A stretch of DNA of 64,000 bases from Epinephelus fuscoguttatus (taxonomy: Eukaryota; Chordata; Actinopteri; Perciformes; Serranidae): positions 26,456,117 to 26,520,116 of the forward strand of contig NC_064762.1 in assembly GCF_011397635.1 (NCBI RefSeq), written 5' to 3'. Position numbers and translations under genes: made by a program. Of this stretch, positions 1 to 40,500 are shown one piece after another. Below the pieces are notes generated by a model, which saw only the letters and a program-made list of their open reading frames with translations, did not search any database and was not told the DNA's origin. The first letter of the stretch is position 1. The number at the start of each line of letters is the position of its first letter.

Positions 1-2768
1 TTTGCTTTTCTCACCTCCGTTTCTCCTCTCGTGCACTGAACTCAACTGCCAATCGGAGTGATTTAATTCAACAACAAGCTCCGATGCAGATTCAACATGC
101 TGAATCAGCTGAAAAACAGATCACAAGGGATGACAATGCAAAAATTAGGGCCACAGGCACTCATTGACAGCATGACGTTGACCGACAGCCGACCATGCAC
201 TTGGTGTGTCATGGCCCTTATGTCCCACCTATTGGAGGGTCTGTAACTATCAGCTCATGCTGGTTAATTGTTTAAACCCACAGAACCTTACCATAAATAC
301 TGGTGGAGAGTTTGAGCAATTTGATAAAGAAAACTGTATATATATAACACTATCAGTGTGGAAAAAAAATAAAATGATTTTCCAGCTTTTAAGGTAATTA
401 GGGGGTGATTTAAGGACAAAATTACATGGTAAGGGTTGAAGGTACATTTTTTAAACCCTGTATAAAGAGTGCCTTATTAAAAAGTGGTACTGATATTGTA
501 GTGCATTTGATTATTTTCATTTGGCAGAGGCTTTAAAGGCCTTCAGGGTTTGAATCTTACAAGCAAATGAATCACTGAATTCTTCATGTTGGTATTTAAA
601 TACCACTGAAATTACAGCACTCAAATATTTTAGTTTGAATTTATGTGATCCATTTTCAGGCTATACATTTTTTAGGGTTCACTGATTCAGATGTGTCAAT
701 ATCCAAGTGCTCAGCATTCAAAAAGTATGTTGACATTGCTCTAATTAAATAAGCTTAATTCGGATCTAAAAAGTAAAGTTGTCACACATACACACACATT
801 GGTGGAGAAATTTGGAGTTCAGTGTATTGTTCAAGAACACCTTAATGTAGAGAGGAGCAACAGGGATCCAATCCCCAACTCTAACAGCCACTATTACTCA
901 CAAGAAACAGTTGTATTCCTTAACACTCAGCTGTCATTGAACCAACATCTGGTGTATCTGATGTATTTTTGATCATAAAGATTTACATTCAGTCTACAAA
1001 GATGATGAAGTCTCACAAACTCTCTGCAGTGAGTTCATCTCGTCTCCACTGGTACCCATCTCCATAGTAGTTAAGGCACTCATGTCAGCTCTGAACTCAG
1101 GTGGGAAGTTTCGCACCTCTCCATGGCCACGAGCACACCTTGTCTTATTTTGACACCATCAAGTTCCTCACTAGCTGCTCGGTGAAGCACTGCGTGTTCA
1201 GACTTGTGACTCTCACATCAGAGGCTTCCGAGCACTTTCAGTGCCATTATGTGGAGTGTGAGAGCCAGTGAGTCATGCCTGCTGTTGTTATGATGCTGCT
1301 CTCCTTTAGTACAGAGAGAAAGTAGTGACAGTGCGAAGGGAGTGGTAAGAAGGTGGAGGGAAGAAATAGGTGGTATTAAGAGAAGGAGACTCCGCCTGAT
1401 TTGGTTTGTGCATGTGCACGGGTTGCATGAGGGCATATACAAGCACACGTGTACCACAGAACACCAGGCCAGCCGTGTGTGACAGCATGATGAGGCAATG
1501 TGCTAATTCGCAGCTTGTGTGCAGTGAGAGTGGCAGAGGTCATTAAATATATCTATCTGTGTGGGAGGTGTGCATGTAAACATAATGTAACCCCTTCTGG
1601 ATGAGACCACCAGCTACAGTAAACACTGCCTTAATCACAATATGTACTTAATAGAGCTCAAACAGCATGTGCGAATTCTGTGCATTAAACTGGGTCATAT
1701 ATCGCTTCCAACAGGAGTGTGAATATCTTCCTGTTTGTCGCATATTTCTCTTTCATAAAAAAGGGCAGGTTAAGAAATGCTTGCAACAAAAACTAGTTGA
1801 AAATATGTTGTTTACTTACAAAATAAAGTTACTAGAATAAAGTGAACATATGCAGGAAATGTCTGTAGTTTTAGTCTTTGTCAATATGGTCAAATTTGTC
1901 AACACAGCAAATATCAGGAGGCGTTAGCGCACGTTTACTGAGACTGGGACGAGACGAGACAAGATGAGATACGATAAGACACGATAAGATAATATAAGAC
2001 AACATAATACAAGATAACACAACTTAACATAACGTGACATAGTCTTTTATTAGTTCCATGGCGGGAAAATTTGATTCAACTAAACTAAAACTAAACATTT
2101 TTTAACAATAAAAATTCAACTGAAACTGAAACTATAATAACCCTGGTTGTAAGGGCTCTGCGAACAGGTGTATTAATGACATAATAATAGTGCAATAAAC
2201 TTTATTAATACATCACCTTTTAAAAGAGGGTTAAGGTTAGAAAAAAAAATTAAAAAAAGTTTGTTTTACCATTTTTTAAATCTATTTTTCCGACTGTGCC
2301 AGGCAGCTATTAATTTCCATTTGTACAAAATTAATTAATAAGCAGCAACCTGCTCAAGTTATGCAATCCTTGTAAATGATACAGTATTGTCATAACGCAT
2401 AACTCCCGAAAAATTTGAAAAGTCTCTGCTTTCCACAACACCACTTTAGGCTCCAGTGTATTCAGTATTGGGGGGGGACTCATATAAAGTGCAGGTTTTG
2501 GTCTTTGTCAAAAGAAAATTGTGCACCATACACTTAATTTCCTCTGTTCTGGTGATCATTTTTATGCACCAATGTGTGCAGTCTCTGCATCAATTTAGGA
2601 TGCAAGGGTCTTAGATTATGTTTTATTTAGGGGGCGGGGGCAAATGCACATGTTCTGAATATTGAGGGGGACATGTTGCCTTCATCTCCCTCAAATCTAA
2701 GTCTGGAAGTCTATTTCTGTGTTGTGTTTGATCTGTATTTTTGACTGACCGAGCTTTTCTTTTGGCAG
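1..2768 (+). other. map3k5 intron, left edge of window
   Basis: No coding exon could be recognised here. The next exon (2769) begins with the third base of a codon and ends in a coding donor, so this stretch is intron of the same gene and the upstream exons lie outside the window. It is AT-rich. Around 2065-2150 it contains a run of CTAAA/ACTGAAA words that looks like an old dispersed repeat. Confidence 0.7.
1940..2040. repeat. Degenerate GAYAAGA-type tandem repeat
   Basis: Five-base-like words (GAGAC, GATAAGAC, ACATAA, AACATA) follow one another for about 100 bases with many substitutions. It is a decayed simple repeat inside an intron. Confidence 0.6.
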
Positions 2769-30862
<28,094 letters not shown>

Positions 30863-31980
30863 GGCCTTAAGTGGCAACAACCACTCAGAGAATCCAGGGC
30901 GTTTGTCCCCCAACAACACAGTATTCTCCTCTTTACCTCAGTATTTATAAGAGCAAGACTTTTAGGAGATGAATCTGTGTTTGCCGTGTGCACAGAGCAG
31001 CTTTCCAACCACACAAGAAACTCCTTGACTGGTCTTGTTGGAGTATTTTTGTACATTTTGGAAGAAAAAACACAGGATTTGACTTACGGAGCAACAATTA
31101 CTTATAACTGAGAAGTGCCACTAGTTTTGCTATGCCGGACGGACATTACACATTTTTTTTGTTACAGGTGCGTTCAAAAAGACAATTGGTGAGAAAATCT
31201 GTTGTTAAAATCTTGAAAACTGTCAAAACATTTTCTCTGTAATGTTTACAAAACTGGAGACTGACCGTTTTCTAACACAAGCCTGAGATACAAAATACTA
31301 CATTCAAAATCGTGTGTACTAATGTTTTTATCATAGGCATCCTATCACTACTTTATTTAAGTGTATTTTTAATTTAATTGTTATGGTAATCTGAAGGATG
31401 TCAGTGCATGCCCTGTTTTCATTTTTATCCATACTGAGACTTATTTAATTTTTTGTTTTTCACATTTCCTTTTATAATACGAATCAACAATTTTTTTTTA
31501 TTTTTCAGAAACATGTAAATATTGCGTTATAGAATTCTATGTGAACGACATTTATGTGCTTTAAAGATGCATTGAAAAGCAGTTTAAATCTCCATGTGGA
31601 TCAGACCGAGTCTACAATGAACACGTGAAAAATTGATTGTATAATATTGTATTTTCTAGTGTCATAAATCATAGGAGAAAATAATAGTAATTGATATTAC
31701 ATCAGATCATTTGCTCTGTTTTTACTGTTGTACACTGACAAAAATGTGCTTATCTTGCTTGTGTAGATATGTTCATTCAATCGGCTGTATGTTGTGATGA
31801 AAAAAATCTGACATGCAAGCAGTTTTCATATGGAAGAGCCTTGACCTTTTTTTATTTTAAAACCATGATGTCAGAAATGGGGAACATAATCATGAGCTGT
31901 GTGTCCATTTTGTTTCATATCTAAATTTATTCAAGATTTTTGTGTCACATTGTTAAAATAAAACTTTTCATCTTGAAACT
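30863..31980 (+). other. map3k5: map3k5 3' untranslated region
   Basis: About 1.1 kb of AT-rich, non-coding sequence follows the TGA, with several T runs and ATTTA words, ending shortly after an AATAAA. No intron is evident. Confidence 0.7.
31957..31962 (+). terminator. map3k5: Poly(A) signal AATAAA of map3k5
   Basis: Canonical hexamer 1.1 kb after the stop codon. It is the first convincing one downstream, with T-rich sequence after it. Confidence 0.65.
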
Positions 31981-32367
31981 GTGAAAGAATTGTGTCAGAA
32001 ATACTCTGTTACATTTGTGATTGAATATAGTCGCCTGAAGGTATTTTCATTGTTTTTAAGAATAGGGTGGTATATGCATTGGTTATTAAAAGGAAATCTA
32101 CTCAAGGAAATCTACTCATGGAGAAATATTATAGTTGTACTTGCTACAAAACATAGTATTAAAAATTGGATTAAAGGTCTATACTGTTCCCAAAGGAAGT
32201 TAGGCTTCCATTAGTAAATCAGTGTGTATGCTGCATCAGGCTACCTAAAAATGTGTTGTAATATGACCTCGGGTCAATCATGAGACAATGGGTCCCTGGG
32301 CACAGACATGGAGAAGGCCCCACCATCTCTCCTACACAGGATCAAGACACACTGACTTTATAGCTGT

Positions 32368-33310
32368 TTAGAGTCTTGTTGTTACAGTTTGCATCTTTGT
32401 AGTTGTTATGCATCTCTCTGTGGTTTTGTGTCTCTTTGTAGTCATTTTGAGTCTTTATAGGTCTTTATGTCTTTTTGTAGTAATTTTAAATCCATCCATT
32501 TTCATAACCGCTTATCCTCTTGACAGTTGCAGGGGGCTGGAGCCTATCCCAGCTGACATTGGGTGACAGGCAGGGTACACCCTGGACAGGTCACCAGACT
32601 ATCACAGGGCTGACACATAGAGGCAGACAACCATTCACACTCACATTCACACCTACGGCCAATTTAGAGTCATCAATTAACCTGCATGTCTTTGGACTGT
32701 GGGAGGAAGCTGGAGTACCCAGAGAAAACCCACGCTGACACGGGGAGAACATTCAAACTCTGCACAGAAGGGCTCTCTCCTGGGATTGAGCCAGGAACCC
32801 TCTTGCTGTGAGGCAACAGTGCTAACCTCTACACCATCATGTCACCCATTTTTAAATCCTTTATAGTTTTTTTTTAACTACTGTTTGTAGTCATTTTGAA
32901 TGTCTTCACAATTTTTTGACGCTTCATAGTCATTTTATGTGTCTTTGTGGTTGTTTTGTGTCTCTTTGTGGGGATATTGTGTCTCTTTGTAATTTTTGTA
33001 CTAATTTTGAGTCTCTTGTTGTTTATGTTTCTTTGTAGTCATGTTGTGTCTCTGTAGTCATTTTGAGTCTATAGATTTTTATGTCTCTTTGTAGTCATGT
33101 GTCTCTTTGTAATTGATTTGTGCCTATTTATAGTTGTTTTTGGTCTCTTCATAGTTTTTATGACTCCTTGTAGTCATGTTGTGTCTCTTTGTAGTCATTT
33201 TGAGTATCGTTATAGTTTTTAAATGTATCTTTCTAGTAATTTTGAGTCTCTTTATAGTTTTAAATGTGTCTTTGTAGTCACGATGTGTCTCTTTCTAGTT
33301 GCTTTGGGTG
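32368..33310. repeat. Degenerate ~21-bp tandem repeat, split by a SINE
   Basis: Variants of GTCTCTTTGTAGTCATTTTG recur many times at 32368-32483 and again at 32860-33310, with substitutions and small indels. The two halves are separated by the SINE at 32494-32849, so they were once one array. It lies in the map3k5-lrp11 spacer. Confidence 0.8.
32494..32849 (-). mobile_element. tRNA-derived SINE (full length)
   Basis: Read on the minus strand, the 5' end starts GGGTGACATGATGGTGTAGA, followed by GGTTAGCA (A-box region) and GGCTCAATCC (B-box-like, 32783-32792): a tRNA-like head. The body carries the well-known fish SINE words CATGCAGGTTAATTGATGAC and GTACCCTGCCTGTCACCC, and the tail is ATGGATGGA. 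The 10-bp direct repeat TTTTAAATCC flanks it (32484-32493 and 32850-32859). A second copy lies at 38033-38380. Confidence 0.88.
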
Positions 33311-33311
33311 T

Positions 33312-34000
33312 CTTACAGATTACTTGCTACCCTGTTAAAAATGTAAAAAGTAAGGCAACTATTCTAATTACCTCATCAACGTAATGTTACGTACTACATT
33401 TGATTACTTTTTAATTACTTTTCTGACAAATGTTTTAAACTGAGCAATAAAGCTGAAAAATGTCTGAAAATAGGTTATGTCAAAAGAAAGCATCCCTGCA
33501 CAGCGAAAAGGATGCAAACCAACAAAATGAATGTTATATCCTACACAAAAACGTTTTACAGAACAGAATATTTGGATGTAAACCTTTTTGAAATCACCAA
33601 CATTTTGATTAGTAACTGTAATTTATTTTTAACAAACCTTATCACAAAACATCCCATCTGTAAAGCAGACAGGATGACCAACATACTGTCATTATTGACT
33701 GTAACTGTTAATGATACTTATCTGTACATCCATGGGTATGTTGCAAACAACAACTATTATCAGCTGCAGGATCTAATTGATTGAAGTACAGTCCTTTGTT
33801 AATTTAAGGTGGAAATATTATGGTTCCACTGGGGATTGAACCCAGGACCTTCTGCGTGTAAAGCAGACGTGATGACCACTACACTATGGAACCTTATTAG
33901 TGGCCATTCATATATTTTAATCAGTAACTACATCTGATTGCGATTACATTTATCTGTAATTTCATTACTTCTAACTAGGAACTCCCCAACACCGTCAACT
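33312..34000. repeat. Remnant of a dispersed DNA element around the tRNA gene
   Basis: Phrases such as TATTCTAATTACCTCATCAA and AACGTAATGTTACGTACTAC at the left, and GATTACATTTATCTGTAAT with ACTCCCCAACACCG at the right, resemble the ends of a common teleost element. No target duplication was identified and the limits are approximate. Confidence 0.4.
33821..33893 (-). tRNA. tRNA-Val (anticodon TAC)
   Basis: Read on the minus strand, 73 bases fold into a full cloverleaf: acceptor GGTTCCA pairs with TGGAACC followed by discriminator A; anticodon stem TCTGC/GCAGA holds loop TTTACAC with anticodon TAC; T arm CTGGG/CCCAG holds loop TTCAATC. The B box GGTTCAATCCC matches consensus and the A box TAGTGTAGTGG is good. 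No CCA is encoded, so it does not look like a retro-copy of a mature tRNA. There is no run of four T within about 100 bases downstream, which is unusual for a Pol III gene. Confidence 0.92.
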
Positions 34001-34556
34001 ACCACTGCACCACTGTAGAAAAAAATGTTAAAATTAAATTATATATATATGCACACACACACTTAAACTACCTCAAAATATTATAGGATAATTAAAAAAA
34101 AACTTACTATTAGTTTAGGGCTACTACAAAGTTAAAAACAGAACACAAACTATTTAAGAGCTAGAGCAAAAAAAAAAGTCAAATGTTTCCCTTGTGTGTC
34201 GCTGCTGTCCAAATAAAGGAGTAAATAAAGCTACAGGTGTGTCAGCTCTCCTCTCGCCATATTTATCCATCATTGTGACGTCAGTAGTTTCTGCTGAGCA
34301 GCCGAGCAGCCCTGCGCTGGTCTCGCGCCCGTCTCCCCCCCTTCACCATGACAACGACAGATTTCTAGCATCGTCAGAGGACACGCCGCTGGCTCCTGAT
34401 TTAGAGACGGATATTATGTAAAATACCGTATGTTATAGGTGTATTACGGATATTTATTTCATGTAGGACGGTAACATCTGCCGTGTGGACCCGCATGAGT
34501 CGGACACCATCCGGAGGCAGCGAAGGAAGACGCCGTTAAACTGCGTGAACACCAAC
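34001..34556 (+). promoter_or_regulatory. lrp11: lrp11 promoter region and 5' UTR
   Basis: AT-rich spacer gives way at about 34240 to CpG-rich sequence (CTCGCGCCCG and similar) that continues into exon 1. A perfect CRE palindrome TGACGTCA lies at 34276-34283. The transcription start cannot be fixed from sequence. Confidence 0.5.
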
Positions 34557-37500
34557 ATGGCTCTCCTTCAGCATCCCCGGCTGCTGCTCGCCTATGTTGT
34601 GCTGTTGACCGCAGCCCAACGTACCCACACTCGCTCTTTGCCAATATCGGATCTAAAATCCAAGATATCAGGGGTGGAGGAGCTGTTGGAGGAATTCCAC
34701 AAGCAGCTCCAGCAGGACCAGACGTACAGGGCGGGCGATGCGGTTGACTCCTGTGTGGGCGACTTCAACGCCGTCGGGGAGCGCATCATCCGGGCCAAGG
34801 CCTCCATCGAGCAAGGGGCCACCTTCCTGCTGGCCCCGGACAGGGTGTACACCTGGAAGGACTGCCTGCACGCCTGCTGCTCCCAGCCTCACTGCACCGT
34901 GGCGGTGGTGCAGCAGGACCTGAGGCAGCCCGGGGACAGTCTCAGCTGCTACCTGTTCAACTGCACCTACAGGAGTAAAAATGTCTGCTCCTTCGCTCCG
35001 CAGCAAGGCTTCACCACATACAGCATACATGGTGCCAACACGACGCAGGGACACCTCCCTGTTTCACCCAGCGGCTCAGCCAGGAGGCCCGGGGAGGGAC
35101 ATGCTGAGGAGGAGGACACACAAGGTGGGAGATGACAACAACATAGATATAAACAGTGCTGGTCTATATTATTGATCATGACTGAGAATAGTGTTGTGCA
35201 TTGCATGCATTATAATCTGCTCATCAACATTATAAAAAATATGGTTACCATTGTATTTTAACAGTTTAATGTATTGTTTGCTATTTAATGTTTATAGTGC
35301 ACACATAAAGGTGTCAGTGCAGGTTATAGAAAAATGACTTGACATTAGTTTGCTATGGGAAATGATTGTAGAAAAACAGGCGCAATAGGAAAACACAATG
35401 ATGATACATATAGTGACTCATTGTGGTAACTGGAAAGTGACTTTATTATTCACCAGTTTTACACTTTCATTGCACTAAATAAAAAAAGCAGCAGTGAGTG
35501 TGATCATTTGCAGGACTGGTATACTGTAATCTAGGTGTAATCTAAAACCCCAAAAGTAATGTCTGCTTCATATTCCTTAAGGTTTGGGCAAAGGTTGGTG
35601 CATAAAACATTATCAAGCTTGAGAAAACTCAACTGCAGTCTAAACTGAATTTTATATCAGCTGTTTAAAATACATCTTAGCACGTTGGAGCTGGGCACTA
35701 GCACCTGCTGCTTATCTTTACAAAGCAGGCAGGGTGGGTTAATGATTTTCCTTTTATGTTCTAGCTGTGCAAAGTTGGATCAGGACACTGAGACCAGCAG
35801 CAGGTGCTTTTAAGACAGTAGTTTTCTCCTCTGTTAGTTTTAGTTAGTCTCCTCTGTTTTTTGCATTAAAATAAGAAAAGTGGACATTCTTTTGCAGTTA
35901 TATTAGTGGTGAAATAATAAGCTGCAATGACTTGTCCACTAATTATTTTAATAAATTGTTAAACATATATATAGGAAGGAAAAAGTGAACACATCAGAGT
36001 ATCGCAGTATTTTTGTGTGGCAATATCATGTCGTCACACAGTGCCAAGTATCGATTTTTTTATTATGTAAATTATTTCAAATACAAATGAACTTCGTTAG
36101 CCTGCTAGAATAATATAATCAATTGCTTTTTGAGTCCACTAGACACAATTTGCTGCTGCTGCTGCTGCTGCAAAAAAAAAAAAAGGCTAAAGTGAGATGA
36201 ATGGACTGAAAACTTAATTTTATTAGATAAAACAGATGTTGACAAAGTTTTCCTTTGGGGACATAATAAATCGCAATATAGTTTATTGCAATACACAGCA
36301 TATTGTGACATATTTAAAATCGCTGTAATGTTGTATCATGACTTAAGTATCGAGATAATACCATATCATGGATCCTCTGGTGATTCCCACCCCTAATATA
36401 TCTAGATAAATAAATATATTCTTGTTTCAGCTTCTCCAAAATGAGTATTTGGTGCTTTTCTGTGTTTTATATCGTTCTTTTTTAATATTTTATTTATAGT
36501 TTTTCAGATTTTTACACAAACAACATAACTGCAAGTCACCCTACCCCCACCCCCAGAAATGAGCAATACAAAAAGAAAACTAAGAATACAAAGAAGAATA
36601 GAACAACACAAAATGAAAAATGCTCTTATAGGCAGTATGATCAGCAGAGAACATGAGATATACATAAACGTATAGTACAAGTACACATACATTGTTTGCA
36701 CAAGCCATTATGAACAAGCATACATGCAAACACTTTGGGCCATTGTCGATAAATAGGACATGAATGGTTGCCCCTGGTTTTATATCATTCTTAATTAGAT
36801 ATGTTTGGGTTTTGGATTGTTAGTCAGACAAAACAAGATGTCTGAAGACATCACTTTTGGCTTTGGGAAATTATCATGGGTATCTTTAACTGTTTTCTGA
36901 CAATTTAGACCAAATGATCAGTCAGTGAGGAAAGAAATCGTTAGTTACAGCCCTAAATAAGAACAATGTTATAATCAAATCCACACCCCAAAAAATAGTA
37001 ATACAGTGAAGAACATATTTCATGTCTTAACCTGTAGTGGAAGAAAACTAGTATTAATGTAACAAAAGAGAGTAAAACTGAAACAAAGTAGGCATGTAGT
37101 GCATGTCCTGGATATTATCATGGTTTTCCTGTGTGATTTTGCAGACGTGGATGAGCCTCCTCGCAGTGACGCTGGACAGGATGTGGTGATCCAGCTGCCC
37201 ACAGACTGGGCTGTCCTGGATGGACGGGATAGTGTGGATGACCATGGGATCAGCCACTATGAGTGGACTCTGGTCAAAGGAGACACAGCCATCAATATGA
37301 AGGTCAGTGTGTGTCTTGTATCTGTTCTATTCAGTGAAGACTAACCGCTAAGAATCTATAAAATGACTGTTAGCAGTTTAATTTGGGTGCTTGATGTGAG
37401 AGTGACAGCCTGAAAACAAAGACTGGAGGTAACAGAGTGAATTAAGGACATTTAGTGGAATAGCTCTGTTGTTCTCTCGTTTCAGGGATCAGACGATTCT

Positions 37501-40500
37501 AACATTTTAATTTGCAGAATGAATGGTCTCTAATCACCAGTGTCAAATTGCCTGTTTGTATAAGTTAAGTCAACAGGGCGGCCTGTGGCCAGAGCTCCAT
37601 AATGCCTTGCTGTACCAACAGAGATAAGAGTTTATTACATTCAAACCTGTCCCAAGGACAGCAGCACTGTTGTTGCCCTCTGTTTACAGCCTTACAGGCA
37701 ATGTGTGGAACGTCTTGTACAATGTGTCCTCCTTTTTTATCCTCACACTGTGGTCAGTTTTCACCAAAAAAGACATTCTTGACTGGTTATTTTCTCCATT
37801 GAAAATTTCACAAAAGATTTCCCACAAAATGTATGTGGTGACATAAACTACACATACAGTGAAATTGTTTAGTTTATTTTAGTGTTGTCAAAAATATCTG
37901 ATTAGCAGTACATAACAGTTCTGTCCTTGTTGTTTGGTTAAAGCTTTACAAAATGTAACTTGTATGCCCTCAATGTCAATTTTCCTGTCATATTGAAAAT
38001 ATTATTGAATAACAGTATTCGTCAGGTGTTGTCTTCATCTTCTAACCGCTTCATCCTCTTGAGGGTCGCGGGGGGGGCTGGAGCCTATCCCAGCTGACAT
38101 TGGGCGAGAGGCAGGGTACACCCTGGACAGGTCGCCAGACTATCGCAGGGCTGACACATAGAGACAAACAACCATTCACACTCACATTCACACCTACGGT
38201 CAATTTAGAGTTACCAATTAACCTAGTCCCCAATCTGCATGTCTTTGGACTGTGGGAGGAAGCCGGAGTGCCCGGAGAGAACCCACGCTGACACAGGGAG
38301 AACATGCAAACTCCGCACAGAAGGGCTCCCACGCTCGGGATCGAACCGGCAACCCTCTTGCTGTGAGGCGACAGTGCTAAGTCAGGAGTTGTATTAAAGT
38401 TAAAAAAATCCAGTATTGTGACACTAGTTGATTTCTATTTTTTGTGTATTTTAAGCCTTTATAGAACCTCTGTGCCACCAGTGCATCCCTCAAATGTTTT
38501 TACGCCTCCCCGCCCAACAATTGCCATGGCCAGAGGCATTATGTTTTCAGGTTGTCCATCCATACATTCATCCATTCCATTCTTGTGAACATGATATCTC
38601 AAGAACACCCAAAGGGAATTTCTTCACATTTGGCACAAACGTCCATATAGACTCAACAATAAACTGAAAAGATTTAAGTGGTTATAGATCAAAGGTCAAG
38701 GTCTCTCTGACCTCATCTGTGTCATTCATGTGAACGCAATATCTCAAGAACCCCATGACAGAATTTCTCCAAATTTGGCACAAAGATCCATTTGGACTTA
38801 ATGATGAACTGATTAAATTTTGGTGGTCAAAGGTCAAAAGGTGAAGGGATAAAATGATGAAGTGATTTCATTTTATATCCAAAAGGTCAAAGGTCAACTT
38901 CACTGTGACATCATAATGTTCTGTAAAAACACTTTTCTGGCCATTACTCAACATCCTAATTCAGGATCAGAGAGACATTTGGTCAAACAGTGAATTGGTG
39001 ACACTAATCTGGGGTGTTCCACCTTGAAACTGTGCTGATATTATACAGTGCTGTCGGGGTGAAGATGTGTGTGAAGCATCCATGTTTTCACAGACATGGA
39101 TGTAACTTGTACATGCAACTTCACTGGTTCGCAGAGTCGTACCACTGTGAAGCGATAATTCTGAACATTTCTGTCTTTATGTGTTGAAGGCGACTCATCC
39201 AGGGCTGCTGAAGATCAGTGGTCTCCAGGAGGGAGTCTACTCCTTCCAGATGACCGTCACAGACACAGCGGGCCAGAAGAGCTCTGACAACGTCTCTGTC
39301 ACTGTGCTGGCACCGAAACACCAAGCAGAAGGTGAACTGTTCACCAAAACATTTTATAATATGCTGGTGATATACTGAGAATCTTTTGGGTTGTTTATCT
39401 CAGCCATTTTAAATAGCAGCACTAATATAAACACTACTTTCACCATTTTCAAATAATAAAATCTGGGTTATTATGGTTACAGTGCAGGGCTGTTAGAAGA
39501 TGTATAGCTGAACCTTTCTGTGTCCACAGTGTGTACAGGTGTCTGCTCAAAGTACCAGTTCAAGTGTGATGACGGTTGCTGTATTGACATCACCTACGCC
39601 TGTGATGGGAAGCAACACTGTTCTGACCGCTCTGATGAAGACTTCTGCCAAATCTGTAAGAAACCCTTGTTGTTCAGAAATACATGACTTGTTTTTTGTA
39701 ACCAGCATACAGTGTTTTATACTCACTTGTATAATAAGGATCAGTTGAAAGAAAGCAAGAGTGAAGGAAAAACATAAGCAACATTCCACCATTCATTTGT
39801 TTGTCTGTGATTTCTTTAGTTGACAGCAGCAGGAAGTCAGTGACTCACAGCGCTGATCTGTCAAACTCTCATCGGCCTGTAGCCCAGACAGAGGAGGCAG
39901 AGGATGGCACCATGATCCACACTGTGCCCAGAAAGACCGTTCAGAACATCGTACCACCTCAGGACAGGAGCAAGGCGGCTTCTCCACAAAGTCCCAGTCA
40001 GCAGGAGGCTTCAGTCAGTCAAGGTAGGGTTCACGCTTAGATCTAGCATCTAATAACTGCACCAAAATACAGAAAATGTCGTTGTGCAGTGTAGTGATAC
40101 AAACTAGAGTGGTTAGATGGGAATTTACAAGCATTTCTTGTACTTTAGCTGTATCTGTTAAAATGCTTCACAATATGATCCTCCATTAGTGTGTCATTAG
40201 TGCAGTATCCCTTTGTAAAGAGGCACAGAGTGTTTTCAGTGTGTGTCCTGGACATAGAGGCAGATGGAGCCCCTGTAGGCAGCCATTGAGTCATAGGGCT
40301 GGGCTCAAAATGCTGGCGAAGAAGCCACAGGGCCACTCAGCATTCCCTGGGAAAGCAGCTCTTTGCCTGCGTCCCCTCTGAGTGCTGGAACAAAGCCCCT
40401 CTGTCCCCTCCGCCATCTGATCCCTGAATCAGGCTGAGACTGACCAAAAGGACTTCTCCCCCCATTCGGTATTCTACCGCAGGTATTTCATTCTCAGGAG

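Noticed and set aside
32520-32738. 72-codon open frame and its near twin at 38100-38291
   Set aside because: Both are antisense readings of the SINE body, not genes.
33821-33893. tRNA-Val as a retro-copy or SINE head
   Set aside because: No encoded CCA, no poly-A and no SINE body attached; the cloverleaf is intact.
34485-34556. Upstream extension of the lrp11 frame
   Set aside because: Only a GTG could start it and no ATG is in frame. The ATG at 34557 has good context and is followed by a signal peptide.
36151-36184. Poly-Gln/Ser-like coding potential from the (CTG)n-A run
   Set aside because: It is a simple repeat in lrp11 intron 1; frames through it have no other coding sign.
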